Notes under the pieces: generated by a model
Told to the model about the DNA's origin: nothing
Database searches by the model: none
The model's input: only the letters and a program-made list of their open reading frames with translations
Origin: Hydrogenophaga flava NBRC 102514
GTDB taxonomy: Bacteria > Pseudomonadota > Gammaproteobacteria > Burkholderiales > Burkholderiaceae_C
DNA: 64,000 nucleotides
Reading direction: 5' to 3'
Assembly: GCF_001571145.1 (NCBI RefSeq)
Contig: NZ_BCTF01000005.1
Span: 143,298 to 207,297, forward strand
Translations under genes and position numbers: made by a program
Shown here: piece by piece, positions 27,066 to 35,071 of the stretch
Layout: each line of letters opens with the position of its first letter
Numbering within the stretch: position 1 is the first letter of the stretch

Positions 27066-28604
27066 GTGAGCAATCTCCAGCAACCCCTGCCGATGCTGCC
27101 CCGGCCGGCCGAGCCCCTGCCCGGCCCCAGCGACTGGACCTTCGAGCTGATCGAGCGCTACCACGAGGTGATCGAACGCACCGCGCGCCGCTTCGGCCTG
27201 GACACCTACGCCAACCAGCTGGAAGTGATCACCGCCGAGCAGATGATGGACGCCTACGCCAGCGTCGGCATGCCGGTCAACTACCGCCACTGGCGCTTCG
27301 GCAAGGAATTCATCGTCACAGAGAAGAACTACAAGCGCGGCCACATGGGGCTGGCCTACGAGATCGTCATCAACAGCGACCCCTGCATCGCCTACCTGAT
27401 GGAGGAGAACACGATGGCGATGCAGGCGCTGGTGATCGCCCACGCCGCTTACGGCCACAACAGCTTCTTCAAGGGCAACTACCTGTTCCGCATGTGGACC
27501 GATGCGAGCGCGATCGTCGACTACCTGGTCTACGCACGCAACTACATCGCCGAGTGCGAGGAACGGCACGGCATCGACGCCGTGGAAGACCTGCTGGACT
27601 CCTGCCACGCGCTGCAGAACCACGGCGTGGACCGCTACCGCCGGCCCAGCCGCAAGTCGCTGGCGCAGGAACTGGCCGAGCGCAAGGACCGCGAGGCCTA
27701 CGCCCAGCAGCAGGTCAACGAGCTGTGGCGCACACTGCCAAAGCGCGCCGAGGCCGAGGGCGACGCCCAGGCGGCCAAGCGCTTTCCGTCCGAGCCGGAA
27801 GAGAACATCCTGTACTTCATCGAAAAGAACGCGCCGCTGCTGGAGCCCTGGCAGCGCGAGGTGATCCGCATCGTGCGCAAGATCGCCCAGTACTTCTACC
27901 CGCAGCGCCAGACGCAGGTGATGAACGAGGGCTGGGCAACCTTCTGGCACCACCGCCTGCTCAGCGAGATGTACGACAACGGCTTCCTCACCGACGGCGT
28001 GATGATGGAGTGGATCAAGTCGCACACCAACGTGATCTTCCAGCCCGGCGTCGGCGACCGCCGCTACAGCGGCCTCAACCCCTATGCGCTGGGCTTCGCG
28101 ATGTACACCGACATCAAGCGCATCTGCGAGAACCCCACCGACGAGGACCGGCAGTGGTTCCCCGACCTGGCGGGCACGCCCTGGCTGCCGGCGCTGGACC
28201 ACGCCATGCGCAATTTCAAGGATGAGAGCTTCATCGGCCAGTACCTCAGCCCCCGGCTGATGCGCGAGTTCCGCCTATTCGCCCTGGTCGACGACGACCA
28301 GCAGGACACGCTGGAGGTCAGCGCCATCCATGACGAGACGGGCTACCGGCGTGTGCGCGAGTCGCTCGCCCGCCAGTACGACCTGGGCTCGCGCGAGCCC
28401 AACATCCAGGTCTGGGACGTCAACCTGCGCGGCGACCGCTCGCTCACGCTGCGCCACACGCAGCACAACGACCGGCCGCTGCACGAGAGTGCGGGCGAGG
28501 TGCTCAAGCACGTGGCCCGGCTCTGGGGCTTTGGCGTGCAGCTGGAGAGCATCAACAGCAAGGGCGAGGTCACCCGGCGCCGCGAGGTGCCGGTGCGGGC
28601 CTGA
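27066..28604 (+). CDS. spoVR: SpoVR family protein (YcgB)
   Basis: A 512-residue SpoVR/YcgB protein with the family core DWTFELIERYHEVIE and a conserved His-rich centre (IAHAAYGHNSFFKGNYLF, MNEGWATFWHH). SpoVR is named for a spore-cortex role in Bacillus; in proteobacteria it belongs to the PrkA-YeaH stress module. I chose GTG at 27066, preceded by GGAGGG; an upstream ATG at 27042 has no ribosome-binding site. The TGA stop abuts the convergent WYL regulator stop with no spacer. Confidence 0.93.
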   Translation: MSNLQQPLPMLPRPAEPLPGPSDWTFELIERYHEVIERTARRFGLDTYANQLEVITAEQMMDAYASVGMPVNYRHWRFGKEFIVTEKNYKRGHMGLAYEIVINSDPCIAYLMEENTMAMQALVIAHAAYGHNSFFKGNYLFRMWTDASAIVDYLVYARNYIAECEERHGIDAVEDLLDSCHALQNHGVDRYRRPSRKSLAQELAERKDREAYAQQQVNELWRTLPKRAEAEGDAQAAKRFPSEPEENILYFIEKNAPLLEPWQREVIRIVRKIAQYFYPQRQTQVMNEGWATFWHHRLLSEMYDNGFLTDGVMMEWIKSHTNVIFQPGVGDRRYSGLNPYALGFAMYTDIKRICENPTDEDRQWFPDLAGTPWLPALDHAMRNFKDESFIGQYLSPRLMREFRLFALVDDDQQDTLEVSAIHDETGYRRVRESLARQYDLGSREPNIQVWDVNLRGDRSLTLRHTQHNDRPLHESAGEVLKHVARLWGFGVQLESINSKGEVTRRREVPVRA

Positions 28605-29297
28605 TCAGGGCCAGAAGCTCTGCCCGGTCTCGCGGCGCAGCAGGTCGGCCAGCGTCCGGCCCGGCTCGACCGGGAACACCGACGCCTCCACCTGCACCGC
28701 CTCCATGCGGTCGAGCCGGAAGTTGCGAAAGTCCTGTCGCTGCTCGCACCAGGCCGCCAGCGTCCACACCCGGCCCCAGTAGAAACAGCCCAGCGGCCGC
28801 ACCAGCCGCTCGGTGCGCCGCTCGCCCTGGTCGACATAGCGCAGCGTCACCCGGTGGCGTGCCTGCGCCGCCTCGCGCAGCGCCTGCAGGCGCTGGCCCA
28901 GCGCGGGCTCCAGCCCCACCGGCGCGATCAGCAAGGGCTGGCGTTCCACCTCGGCCCGCACGCCAGCGGGCAGGACCGACAGCACGCGCGACATCGCATC
29001 CGCCGCGGCCAGCGCCATCGCCGGGTCCAGCCACTGTTGCGCCATCCGGGTGGCCAGCGCCAGGGCCCTCGCTTCGTCAACGGTGAACATCAGCGGCGGC
29101 AGCTCGAAGCCTTTGCCGAGCCGGTAGCCCACGCCCGCCTCGCCCTCGATGGGCACGCCCTGCAGCTGCAGGTCGGCCACGTCGCGGTAGACCGTGCGCA
29201 CCGAGACCTCCAGACGCTCGGCCAGCCAGGCGGCGGTGGACAAGCGACGGCCACGGATCAGCTGGACCAGGGCAAAAAGGCGATCGGCGCGGCGCAT
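28605..29297 (-). CDS. YafY-type HTH/WYL-domain regulator
   Basis: A 230-residue transcription factor: N-terminal HTH type 11 (residues about 1-55, LAERLEVSVRTVYRDVADLQ) and C-terminal WYL domain (about 135-220, VTLRYVDQGERRTERLVRPLG). YafY-type regulators often control a nearby VOC/PhnB-like gene. Such a gene lies two genes upstream at 29992, with a 9-bp inverted repeat before it, so that is the likely target (inference). The ligand is unknown. Confidence 0.9.
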   Translation of the reverse strand: MRRADRLFALVQLIRGRRLSTAAWLAERLEVSVRTVYRDVADLQLQGVPIEGEAGVGYRLGKGFELPPLMFTVDEARALALATRMAQQWLDPAMALAAADAMSRVLSVLPAGVRAEVERQPLLIAPVGLEPALGQRLQALREAAQARHRVTLRYVDQGERRTERLVRPLGCFYWGRVWTLAAWCEQRQDFRNFRLDRMEAVQVEASVFPVEPGRTLADLLRRETGQSFWP

Positions 29298-29306
29298 GGC
29301 TGGGCG

Positions 29307-29912
29307 TCAGACCGTGGTCGGCACCGTGTCCAGTCGGGCACGCTCCTGCGCAGTCAGCACGGTGGGTTCGACCACCGGGAGGCCTGCTGCGTCGAAGAAC
29401 GGGTTGGCCTTGTATGCCCCCGACAGCCGACTGCCGGCGACGATCCGCAAGATCCGCAGCACGGCTCCGGGCAGGCCGAATGCCCGTGGCTTGGGGTTGT
29501 CCAGCGCGCTCTGTGTGTTGGCGCTCGCCAGCACGGGCCCGAAGGCAGCCTCCAGCGGCGCGCTGTCCAGACACTGCACGAGCAGACCAGTGAACGGCAT
29601 GTTGCGGCTGGTCATGGTGTTGCCCACCGGGGTGCGGCAGCACGCGGCGTACCAGCGCAGCATGCCCTTGGGCGACAGGCGCATCACCGCGAGGTGTTCA
29701 ATGCCTTGGGTGAACCGGATGCGGTGCGGCGCCAGCTGCACCACATCCGAACCGCCCTGCGCATCCAGCACGTGCCCGGCCGGACCGAGGTAGCGGGCGA
29801 ACGCCTGACAGTCCTTGCAGTAGCACACCATGCGACTGGTCGGCCCGCTCCGTTCGATCTGGCCTTGCAGTGCACCGCAGCGGCAGCGCAATGGGTGGGT
29901 GGCGGTGGTCAT
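29307..29912 (-). CDS. DUF6151 protein (GFA-like zinc fold)
   Basis: A 201-residue protein with a GFA/CENP-V-like cysteine pattern: RCRCGALQG near the N-terminus, CYCKDCQAF about 20 residues later, and AACCRTP near residue 90. These would bind zinc. The family is annotated DUF6151. GFA-type proteins include glutathione-dependent formaldehyde-activating-like folds without proven activity. It is encoded nine bases upstream of the WYL regulator and likely co-transcribed. Confidence 0.78.
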   Translation of the reverse strand: MTTATHPLRCRCGALQGQIERSGPTSRMVCYCKDCQAFARYLGPAGHVLDAQGGSDVVQLAPHRIRFTQGIEHLAVMRLSPKGMLRWYAACCRTPVGNTMTSRNMPFTGLLVQCLDSAPLEAAFGPVLASANTQSALDNPKPRAFGLPGAVLRILRIVAGSRLSGAYKANPFFDAAGLPVVEPTVLTAQERARLDTVPTTV

Positions 29913-29991
29913 CGGGTCTCCCTGTGCCGACGTGGCGAGCTCATTGTGCGTGAACCGCGGGACCTTCCGGCCCCGGTGCCGGAGCCGGCCT

Positions 29992-30369
29992 TCACGCCAG
30001 CGCGTGCAGGCCCACGCGGTTGCCTTCGCTGTCGATGATGTGCGCGAAACAGCCCATGCCTTCGGGCAGGGTCACCTTGGGCTGGGCCACCCGGCCGCCC
30101 GCGGCTTCGGCGCGCGCGATCCAGGGGTCCAGCGCGTCGCCGGCGTTGAGGTAGACCAGGGTGCCCTGGTCGGCGGGCCGCATCACCGGGTTCCTGAACA
30201 GCGCACCGCGCACGTCGGTCTCGCGCTCGCCGGGGAACACGGCCAGCTCCTGGTCGGGGCCGCCAAAGGCTTCGCGCTTGAGGGACTGGCGGGTCAGCGC
30301 CTCGTAGAAGCGCACAGCGCGGTCCATGTCGGCGACCGGGATTTCGAACCAGTTGAGGGTGTGTGCCAT
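29992..30369 (-). CDS. VOC family protein (glyoxalase fold)
   Basis: A 125-residue VOC-fold protein: two beta-alpha-beta-beta-beta modules, beginning NWFEIPVADMDRAVRFYEALT and ending GCFAHIIDSEGNRVGLHALA. The second module carries the DxEGNxVGLH ending common to uncharacterised PhnB-like VOC proteins. The substrate is unknown. The 9-bp palindrome 51 bp upstream and the nearby YafY regulator suggest regulated expression. Confidence 0.9.
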   Translation of the reverse strand: MAHTLNWFEIPVADMDRAVRFYEALTRQSLKREAFGGPDQELAVFPGERETDVRGALFRNPVMRPADQGTLVYLNAGDALDPWIARAEAAGGRVAQPKVTLPEGMGCFAHIIDSEGNRVGLHALA

Positions 30370-30419
30370 GAAAGACTCCAGGGTGTGGTTGAACAGAACC
30401 CGGAGTCTGCGGACCCCCT

Positions 30420-30450
30420 GCTGACAGCGCTGTGGCAGCAGGCTGTCAGC
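30420..30450. promoter_or_regulatory. inverted repeat, candidate WYL-regulator operator
   Basis: GCTGACAGC (30420-30428) and GCTGTCAGC (30442-30450) are perfect 9-bp inverted arms separated by 13 bases. They lie upstream of the minus-strand VOC gene and past the end of the DUF3597 gene. There is no U-run on either strand, so an operator fits better than a terminator. A site for the YafY-type regulator is an inference. Confidence 0.5.
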
Positions 30451-30465
30451 GGTTGCATCAACGCA

Positions 30466-30885
30466 TCAGAGCAGTTCTTGCGGGATGTTGCCGCCGTTGG
30501 CCGCGATGTGGCCCAGCACGTTCTTGTGCAGCCACATGTTCATCTTGGCCGAGTCGGCCATCAGCTCGTCGGGGCAGTACAGCTCCTTGGCCAGTTCCTT
30601 GCGCGCGGCCAGGCTGCTGTCCAGGCCCAGCAGCTTGAGCAGGTCGACGATGGAGGTCTTCCAGTTGAGCTTTTCGGGGTGCTTGGCGGCCTTGTCGGTC
30701 AGCAGCGCCATCACGTCCACCATGGCGATGGGATTGACCACAGGCGCGGCTGGTGCCGCAGGGGCCGCGGCGGGTGCGGCGGCCGGGGCGGGTGCGGGGG
30801 CTGCGGCGGCGGGCGGAATGATGACCGGCGCGGCGGCCGCGTCCTTCATGCCGAGTTTTTCGAGGATGTTGCTGAAGAAACCCAT
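30466..30885 (-). CDS. DUF3597 family protein
   Basis: A 139-residue protein of the DUF3597 family. The N-terminus MGFFSNILEKLGMKDAAA is followed by a low-complexity Ala/Pro linker (about residues 22-45) and a conserved globular C-terminus (AMVDVMALLTDKAAKHPEKLNWKTSIVDLLKLLGLD). No signal peptide. The C-terminal domain has a helical, possibly peptidoglycan-related fold; its function is unproven. The ATG at 30885 is selected because the conserved MGFF start follows it directly. Confidence 0.88.
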   Translation of the reverse strand: MGFFSNILEKLGMKDAAAAPVIIPPAAAAPAPAPAAAPAAAPAAPAAPVVNPIAMVDVMALLTDKAAKHPEKLNWKTSIVDLLKLLGLDSSLAARKELAKELYCPDELMADSAKMNMWLHKNVLGHIAANGGNIPQELL

Positions 30886-31072
30886 GCTGCTGCTCCTGTG
30901 GCGTCGATTGAAGGGAGGTGTCGGGCCGGACGCGCTCGGCCTCGGAGGGACAGCATAACGGCCGATGTGCCACCAAAGCATGACAAATCGTCGCAAAGGG
31001 TCGGTCCGGGGCCGCCGTGTGCGGCAGTGCCCGCGGCTGTGCCACTGGCGCCACGGGTGCGGACCACGCGGC

Positions 31073-31846
31073 TCAGAGCCAGCGCAGCAGCCCACCCGCC
31101 ACCAGCGGCAGCGCGACCGCGCTGAACAGGGCCGAGAGGCCCATGGCCAGGCCGGCGAAGGCCCCCATTTCTTCACTCACCAGAAAGGCGCGCGCGGTGC
31201 CGATGCCGTGCGCCGCCGTGCCCAGGGCGAAGCCGCGCACGGTCGGGTCGGTGATGCGCAGCAGGTCGAACAGGCTGCGCGCGCTGGCCGCCCCCAGGAT
31301 GCCGGTACAGACCACCAGCACCGCCGTCAGCGTGGGCAGGCCGCCGATCTTTTCGGCGATGCCCATGGCCACCGGCGCGGTGACCGACTTGGGCGCCAGC
31401 GAGGCGATGGTGGCCGGGCCCGCCCCCAACGCCCAGCCGATGCCGATGGCGCTCACCGTGGCCGCCAGCGTGCCCACCACCAGGCCGCCCAGCATGGGCA
31501 GCCACAGGCGTTTGAGGCGCGGCAGCTGCTCGTACAGCGGCACGGCCAGCGCCACCGTGGCGGGACCGAGCAGGAAATGCACGAACTGCGCGCCCTCGAA
31601 GTAGGTGGCATAGGGCGTGCCCGTGGCCCAGAGCAGCGAGCCCAGGGCAATCACCGCCAGCGCCACCGGGTTGGCCAGCGGGTGAAAGCCGCTGCGGCGG
31701 TACAGCATGAAGGCGCCCTGGTAGACCAGCAGCGTGAGCGCCAGGCCCAGCAGCGGCGTGGTCGAGAGGTAGACCCAGACGTCCACCAGCCGGCCGCCGA
31801 TGGCGCTGCCGGCGACCACCTGGATCAGTGGCGCTTCAGCGCTCAT
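31073..31846 (-). CDS. lrgB: LrgB/CidB family membrane protein
   Basis: A 257-residue inner-membrane protein with about seven hydrophobic segments, including the LrgB core APKSVTAPVAMGIAEKIGG. LrgAB/CidAB proteins are holin-like and affect murein hydrolase activity; related plant proteins move glycolate and glycerate. It overlaps the upstream lrgA gene by eleven bases. The glycolate oxidase genes upstream make a glycolate or small-acid transport link worth noting (inference). Confidence 0.9.
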   Translation of the reverse strand: MSAEAPLIQVVAGSAIGGRLVDVWVYLSTTPLLGLALTLLVYQGAFMLYRRSGFHPLANPVALAVIALGSLLWATGTPYATYFEGAQFVHFLLGPATVALAVPLYEQLPRLKRLWLPMLGGLVVGTLAATVSAIGIGWALGAGPATIASLAPKSVTAPVAMGIAEKIGGLPTLTAVLVVCTGILGAASARSLFDLLRITDPTVRGFALGTAAHGIGTARAFLVSEEMGAFAGLAMGLSALFSAVALPLVAGGLLRWL

Positions 31847-32201
31847 GGCGTTGCTCCGGCGGCGCCACGCGCTTCATCAGCCAGGCCATGGTCAGGGCCG
31901 CGCTGGCCAGGCCGATCCAGGTGCTCAGCACCAGCGCCACGCCGATGGCCAGCGCCTCATCGCCCAGGCGCTGCAGGTGCAGCATCACACCCACACCCGC
32001 GGGCACGAACAGCAGCGAGAGGTGCTGCAGCAGGGTCGCGGCGGTGGGCTTGAGCGCGGCCAGCCAGGCGGGTTTGCACACCAACGCCAGCAGCAGCCCG
32101 GCCATGCCGACCACCGGGCCGGGCACGGGGACCGCGAGGGTGCGCACCAGCGCCTCGCCAATGAGTTGGCAAACCAGCAAGGTGGCGAGCGAGGGGATCA
32201 T
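31836..32201 (-). CDS. lrgA: LrgA/CidA family holin-like protein
   Basis: A 121-residue membrane protein with four hydrophobic segments and the CidA/LrgA hallmark VPGPVVGMAGLLLAL. It acts with LrgB. Its stop lies inside the start of lrgB (11-bp overlap), typical of the pair. It follows the glycolate oxidase iron-sulfur gene by 46 bp on the same strand. Confidence 0.9.
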   Translation of the reverse strand: MIPSLATLLVCQLIGEALVRTLAVPVPGPVVGMAGLLLALVCKPAWLAALKPTAATLLQHLSLLFVPAGVGVMLHLQRLGDEALAIGVALVLSTWIGLASAALTMAWLMKRVAPPEQRHER

Positions 32202-32247
32202 GCGCTGGACTGTACCCCCGCGCCCCGCAGAGGTTCAGGCGCGCAAG

Positions 32248-33480
32248 TCAGACGTGCAAGGCGTCGTCGAGCAGCTCGATCCAGTGCCGCACCGGCGTGG
32301 CGGTGCCGCTCTGCAGGTGGGTGATGCAGCCGATGTTGGCGCTGGCGATCACCGCCGGTTGCAGCTCATTCAGATGGCCCAGCTTGCGGTCGCGCAGCTG
32401 GTAGGCCAGTTCGGGGTTGAGCACCGAGTAGGTGCCGGCCGAGCCACAGCACAGGTGCGCTTCGTTGCGCGCCACCTGCACGGTGAAGCCGAGCGCAGTC
32501 AGATGGGTTTCGACACCGCCCTTGAGCTGCTGCCCGTGCTGCAGGGTGCAGGGTGGGTGAAAGCCGATCACTTTCTTCGCATCGGGCTGCTGCGCGAGCT
32601 TGGGTTTCAAGATCGGCACCAGGGCCGGCAGCAGCTCGCTCAGGTCTTTGGTGAGTTCGCTGATGCGCGCGGCCTTGGCGGCATAGGCCGGGTCGTGCTG
32701 CAGGATGTGGCCGTACTCCTTGACCGTGACACCACAGCCCGACGCGTTCATCACGATGGCCTCGGCGCCCGCTTCGATGTGCGGCCACCAGGCGTCGATG
32801 TTGGCGCGCATCTGCGCGGTGCCGCCGTCCTGGTCGTTGAGGTGGAACTTCACCGCACCGCAGCAACCCGCCTCCGGCGCGACCACGGTCTGGATACCCG
32901 CGGCGTCCAGCACGCGCGCGGTGGCGGTGTTGATGTTGGGCATCATGGCCGGCTGCACACAGCCCGCCAGCATCAGCACCTTGCGCGCATGGGTCGCGGT
33001 CGGCCAGCGGCCCGCGTCCTGCTTGGCGGGCACCTTGTTCTTCAGCGTCTCGGGCAGCAGACCACGCACCAGCTGGCCCAGCTTCATCGCGGGGCCGAAG
33101 GCGGGCGAGGTCAGGCCTTCCTTCAGCAGCCAGCGCACAGCTTTTTCGCCCGCCGGGCGCGGCACCTTGGCGTCCACCACCTTGCGGCCGATGTCGACCA
33201 GGTGACCGTAGTCCACACCGCTGGGGCAGGTGCTCTCGCAGTTGCGGCAGGTCAGGCACCGGTCCAGGTGCAGCTGGGTGGCGCGCGTGGGCTGCGCCCC
33301 TTCAAACACCTGCTTCATCAGGTAGATGCGGCCGCGCGGGCCGTCCAGCTCGTCACCGAGCAGCTGGTAGGTGGGGCAGGTGGCGGTGCAGAAGCCGCAG
33401 TGCACGCACTTGCGCAGGATGGCTTCGGCGGCCAGGCCGTCGGGCGTGCCTTGGAATTCAGGGGCGAGGTTGGTTTGCAT
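32248..33480 (-). CDS. glcF: glycolate oxidase iron-sulfur subunit
   Basis: A 410-residue subunit with two 4Fe-4S motifs, CVHCGFCTATCP near residue 25 and CLTCRNCESTCP near residue 75, followed by two CCG domains (EAGCCGAVKF and HLCCGSAGTY). It passes electrons from the flavin subunits GlcD/GlcE to the membrane pool during glycolate oxidation. The ATG at 33480 gives the standard N-terminus MQTNLAPEFQGTPDGLAAEAIL. It starts 7 bp after glcE; glcD is not in the window. Confidence 0.95.
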   Translation of the reverse strand: MQTNLAPEFQGTPDGLAAEAILRKCVHCGFCTATCPTYQLLGDELDGPRGRIYLMKQVFEGAQPTRATQLHLDRCLTCRNCESTCPSGVDYGHLVDIGRKVVDAKVPRPAGEKAVRWLLKEGLTSPAFGPAMKLGQLVRGLLPETLKNKVPAKQDAGRWPTATHARKVLMLAGCVQPAMMPNINTATARVLDAAGIQTVVAPEAGCCGAVKFHLNDQDGGTAQMRANIDAWWPHIEAGAEAIVMNASGCGVTVKEYGHILQHDPAYAAKAARISELTKDLSELLPALVPILKPKLAQQPDAKKVIGFHPPCTLQHGQQLKGGVETHLTALGFTVQVARNEAHLCCGSAGTYSVLNPELAYQLRDRKLGHLNELQPAVIASANIGCITHLQSGTATPVRHWIELLDDALHV

Positions 33481-33487
33481 CGTGGGT

Positions 33488-34615
33488 TCAGCCCATCTTG
33501 TTCTGGTTGAAGAGGCCGAGCGGGTCGAAGGCCTCGCGCAGGCGTTTCGTGATCGTCTGCAGCGCCGGGCTCTCGGCATCGAAGCGGCACACGCCGGGTG
33601 CGCCATCGGAATCGGCACGGAACAGGGTCGCGTGGCCCTGCATCCTGGCCGCGGCCGCACGGATCGGCGTGGCCGCTGAGGCCGGCGCCCAGAGCCAGCG
33701 CTGCGCGCCCTGCCACTCGATCAGTTGCGCAAACGGCAGCTCCAGCACCGGCGCGGTCTGCGGCAGCGACAGGCGCCACAGGCAGAGGTCCGGCGATGGC
33801 GCGGTGAAAAACGGCAGGGTCTGGTCGCGGCAGGCGGCCCAGTCGGGGCCGGCCTGGGCGTTGTCCATGCGCTGGCCACCGGCCTCGCGCGCCAGCCGTT
33901 CGCTGGCCGCTTCGACGGCTGCCACGGCGCCGCGCAGGCGCACGAACAGCAGCTCGGGCGCATCGGGTGCGGTGTCGTCCTTCACCCAGCAGCTCGCGTT
34001 GAGCGGCAGCGGCTGGCCGCCCCAGCGGTGCAGCTGCTCCAGCGCGTCGTGCTGGCCCATGTTGAACACCAGCGTGGCCTCGGCTGGCGCCACCGGCAGC
34101 ACCTTGAGCGAGAGGTGGGTGATCACGCCCAGCGTGCCCATCGACCCGGCAAGCGCGCGGCTGATGTCGTAGCCAGCCACGTTCTTCATCACCTGACCGC
34201 CAAAGGTGAGCCATTCGGCCTGGCCATTGATGAACTGGGCACCCAGCACGTAGTCGCGCACGCCGCCTGCGGTGGCGCGTGCCGGGCCGGCGAGACCGGC
34301 GGCCACGGCGCCGCCGATGGTCGAACCTGCACCGAAATGCGGCGGATCGAACGGCAGGTGCTGGCCTTTCTCGCCCAGCGCCGCCTCGACCTCGGCCAGT
34401 GGCGTGCCGGCGCGCACGGTGATCACCAGTTCGCTGGGTTCGTGCGCCACGATGCCGCTGAAGCCGCGCGTGTCCAGCAGCTGGCCGCTCACCGGTTCGC
34501 CGTGAAAGGCCTTGGTGTCGCCGCCACGGATGCGCAGCGGCGTGCGCGCCGAGACGGCGGCGCGGACCTGGTCGATCAGCTCGTGCGGGGTGTCGTTCGT
34601 GGGGCTGTTCTGCAT
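33488..34615 (-). CDS. glcE: glycolate oxidase FAD-binding subunit
   Basis: About 375 residues, an FAD-binding type 4 (PCMH) protein: RIRGGDTKAFHG near residue 30, FGAGSTIGGAVAAGLAGPARA near residue 100, and VMKNVAGYDISRALAGSMGTLG in the FAD-contact region. It forms the glycolate dehydrogenase with GlcD and GlcF. Two ATGs three codons apart (34624 and 34615) are possible; neither has a strong ribosome-binding site. glcD, normally just upstream, is absent here and a small secreted-protein gene sits in that position. Confidence 0.92.
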   Translation of the reverse strand: MQNSPTNDTPHELIDQVRAAVSARTPLRIRGGDTKAFHGEPVSGQLLDTRGFSGIVAHEPSELVITVRAGTPLAEVEAALGEKGQHLPFDPPHFGAGSTIGGAVAAGLAGPARATAGGVRDYVLGAQFINGQAEWLTFGGQVMKNVAGYDISRALAGSMGTLGVITHLSLKVLPVAPAEATLVFNMGQHDALEQLHRWGGQPLPLNASCWVKDDTAPDAPELLFVRLRGAVAAVEAASERLAREAGGQRMDNAQAGPDWAACRDQTLPFFTAPSPDLCLWRLSLPQTAPVLELPFAQLIEWQGAQRWLWAPASAATPIRAAAARMQGHATLFRADSDGAPGVCRFDAESPALQTITKRLREAFDPLGLFNQNKMG

Positions 34616-34694
34616 GGCCGCCATGGTAGCGGCGGGGCCCCGGACGGCCTTTGAATTTTTTGCACGGCCGGCTGCAATCCCGGCGCCGTCACCA

Positions 34695-34928
34695 TCAGCG
34701 CGTATGCCCCAAGCAGGCGCCCGCGTTGGGGCGGCCACGGCATTCGCGCTTCAGGCGCTTCTCGCGCGCGGCGGGCGTTTCGCTGGACGGCGCGTCGATG
34801 AAGCTGACGCGGGCCGGCGGGCGGCGCTCGGTCTTGGGCGTCTGGCTGGCGCCGCCAGCCTGAAGCGGCAGCGCCACGGCCAGGTTGAGCGCCAGCAGGG
34901 CCAGGCGCGGCAGCGGGTGTGCAGACAT
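34695..34928 (-). CDS. small secreted protein, hypothetical
   Basis: A 77-residue protein with a hydrophobic signal-like N-terminus (residues about 8-24, LALLALNLAVALPLQAGGA) and a basic mature part ending in RLKRECRGRPNAGACLGHTR, whose two Cys could pair in the periplasm. I do not know the family; the Cys/Arg-rich ending looks like a conserved motif rather than chance coding. It lies between the amtB terminator and glcE on the same strand. Confidence 0.55.
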   Translation of the reverse strand: MSAHPLPRLALLALNLAVALPLQAGGASQTPKTERRPPARVSFIDAPSSETPAAREKRLKRECRGRPNAGACLGHTR

Positions 34929-35006
34929 GGGTTCCATCCCGGTGTGTGTGACAGCCCGCCATGTTCGCGGCTGTTCCGGGCCCCGTCTGTGATGCATTCA
35001 CCAGAC

Positions 35007-35040
35007 GAAAAAAGACCCGCGGCCTTGCGGCGCGCGGGTC
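35007..35040 (-). terminator. Rho-independent terminator after amtB
   Basis: On the minus strand a perfect 8-bp GC stem (GACCCGCG, 35033-35040, with CGCGGGTC, 35014-35021) is followed by six T residues (complement of A 35008-35013). It lies 31 bp past the amtB stop and is the clearest intrinsic terminator in the window. Confidence 0.92.
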
Positions 35041-35071
35041 GAACATCCAAAGGAGGCAATCGTTCGCTGTA

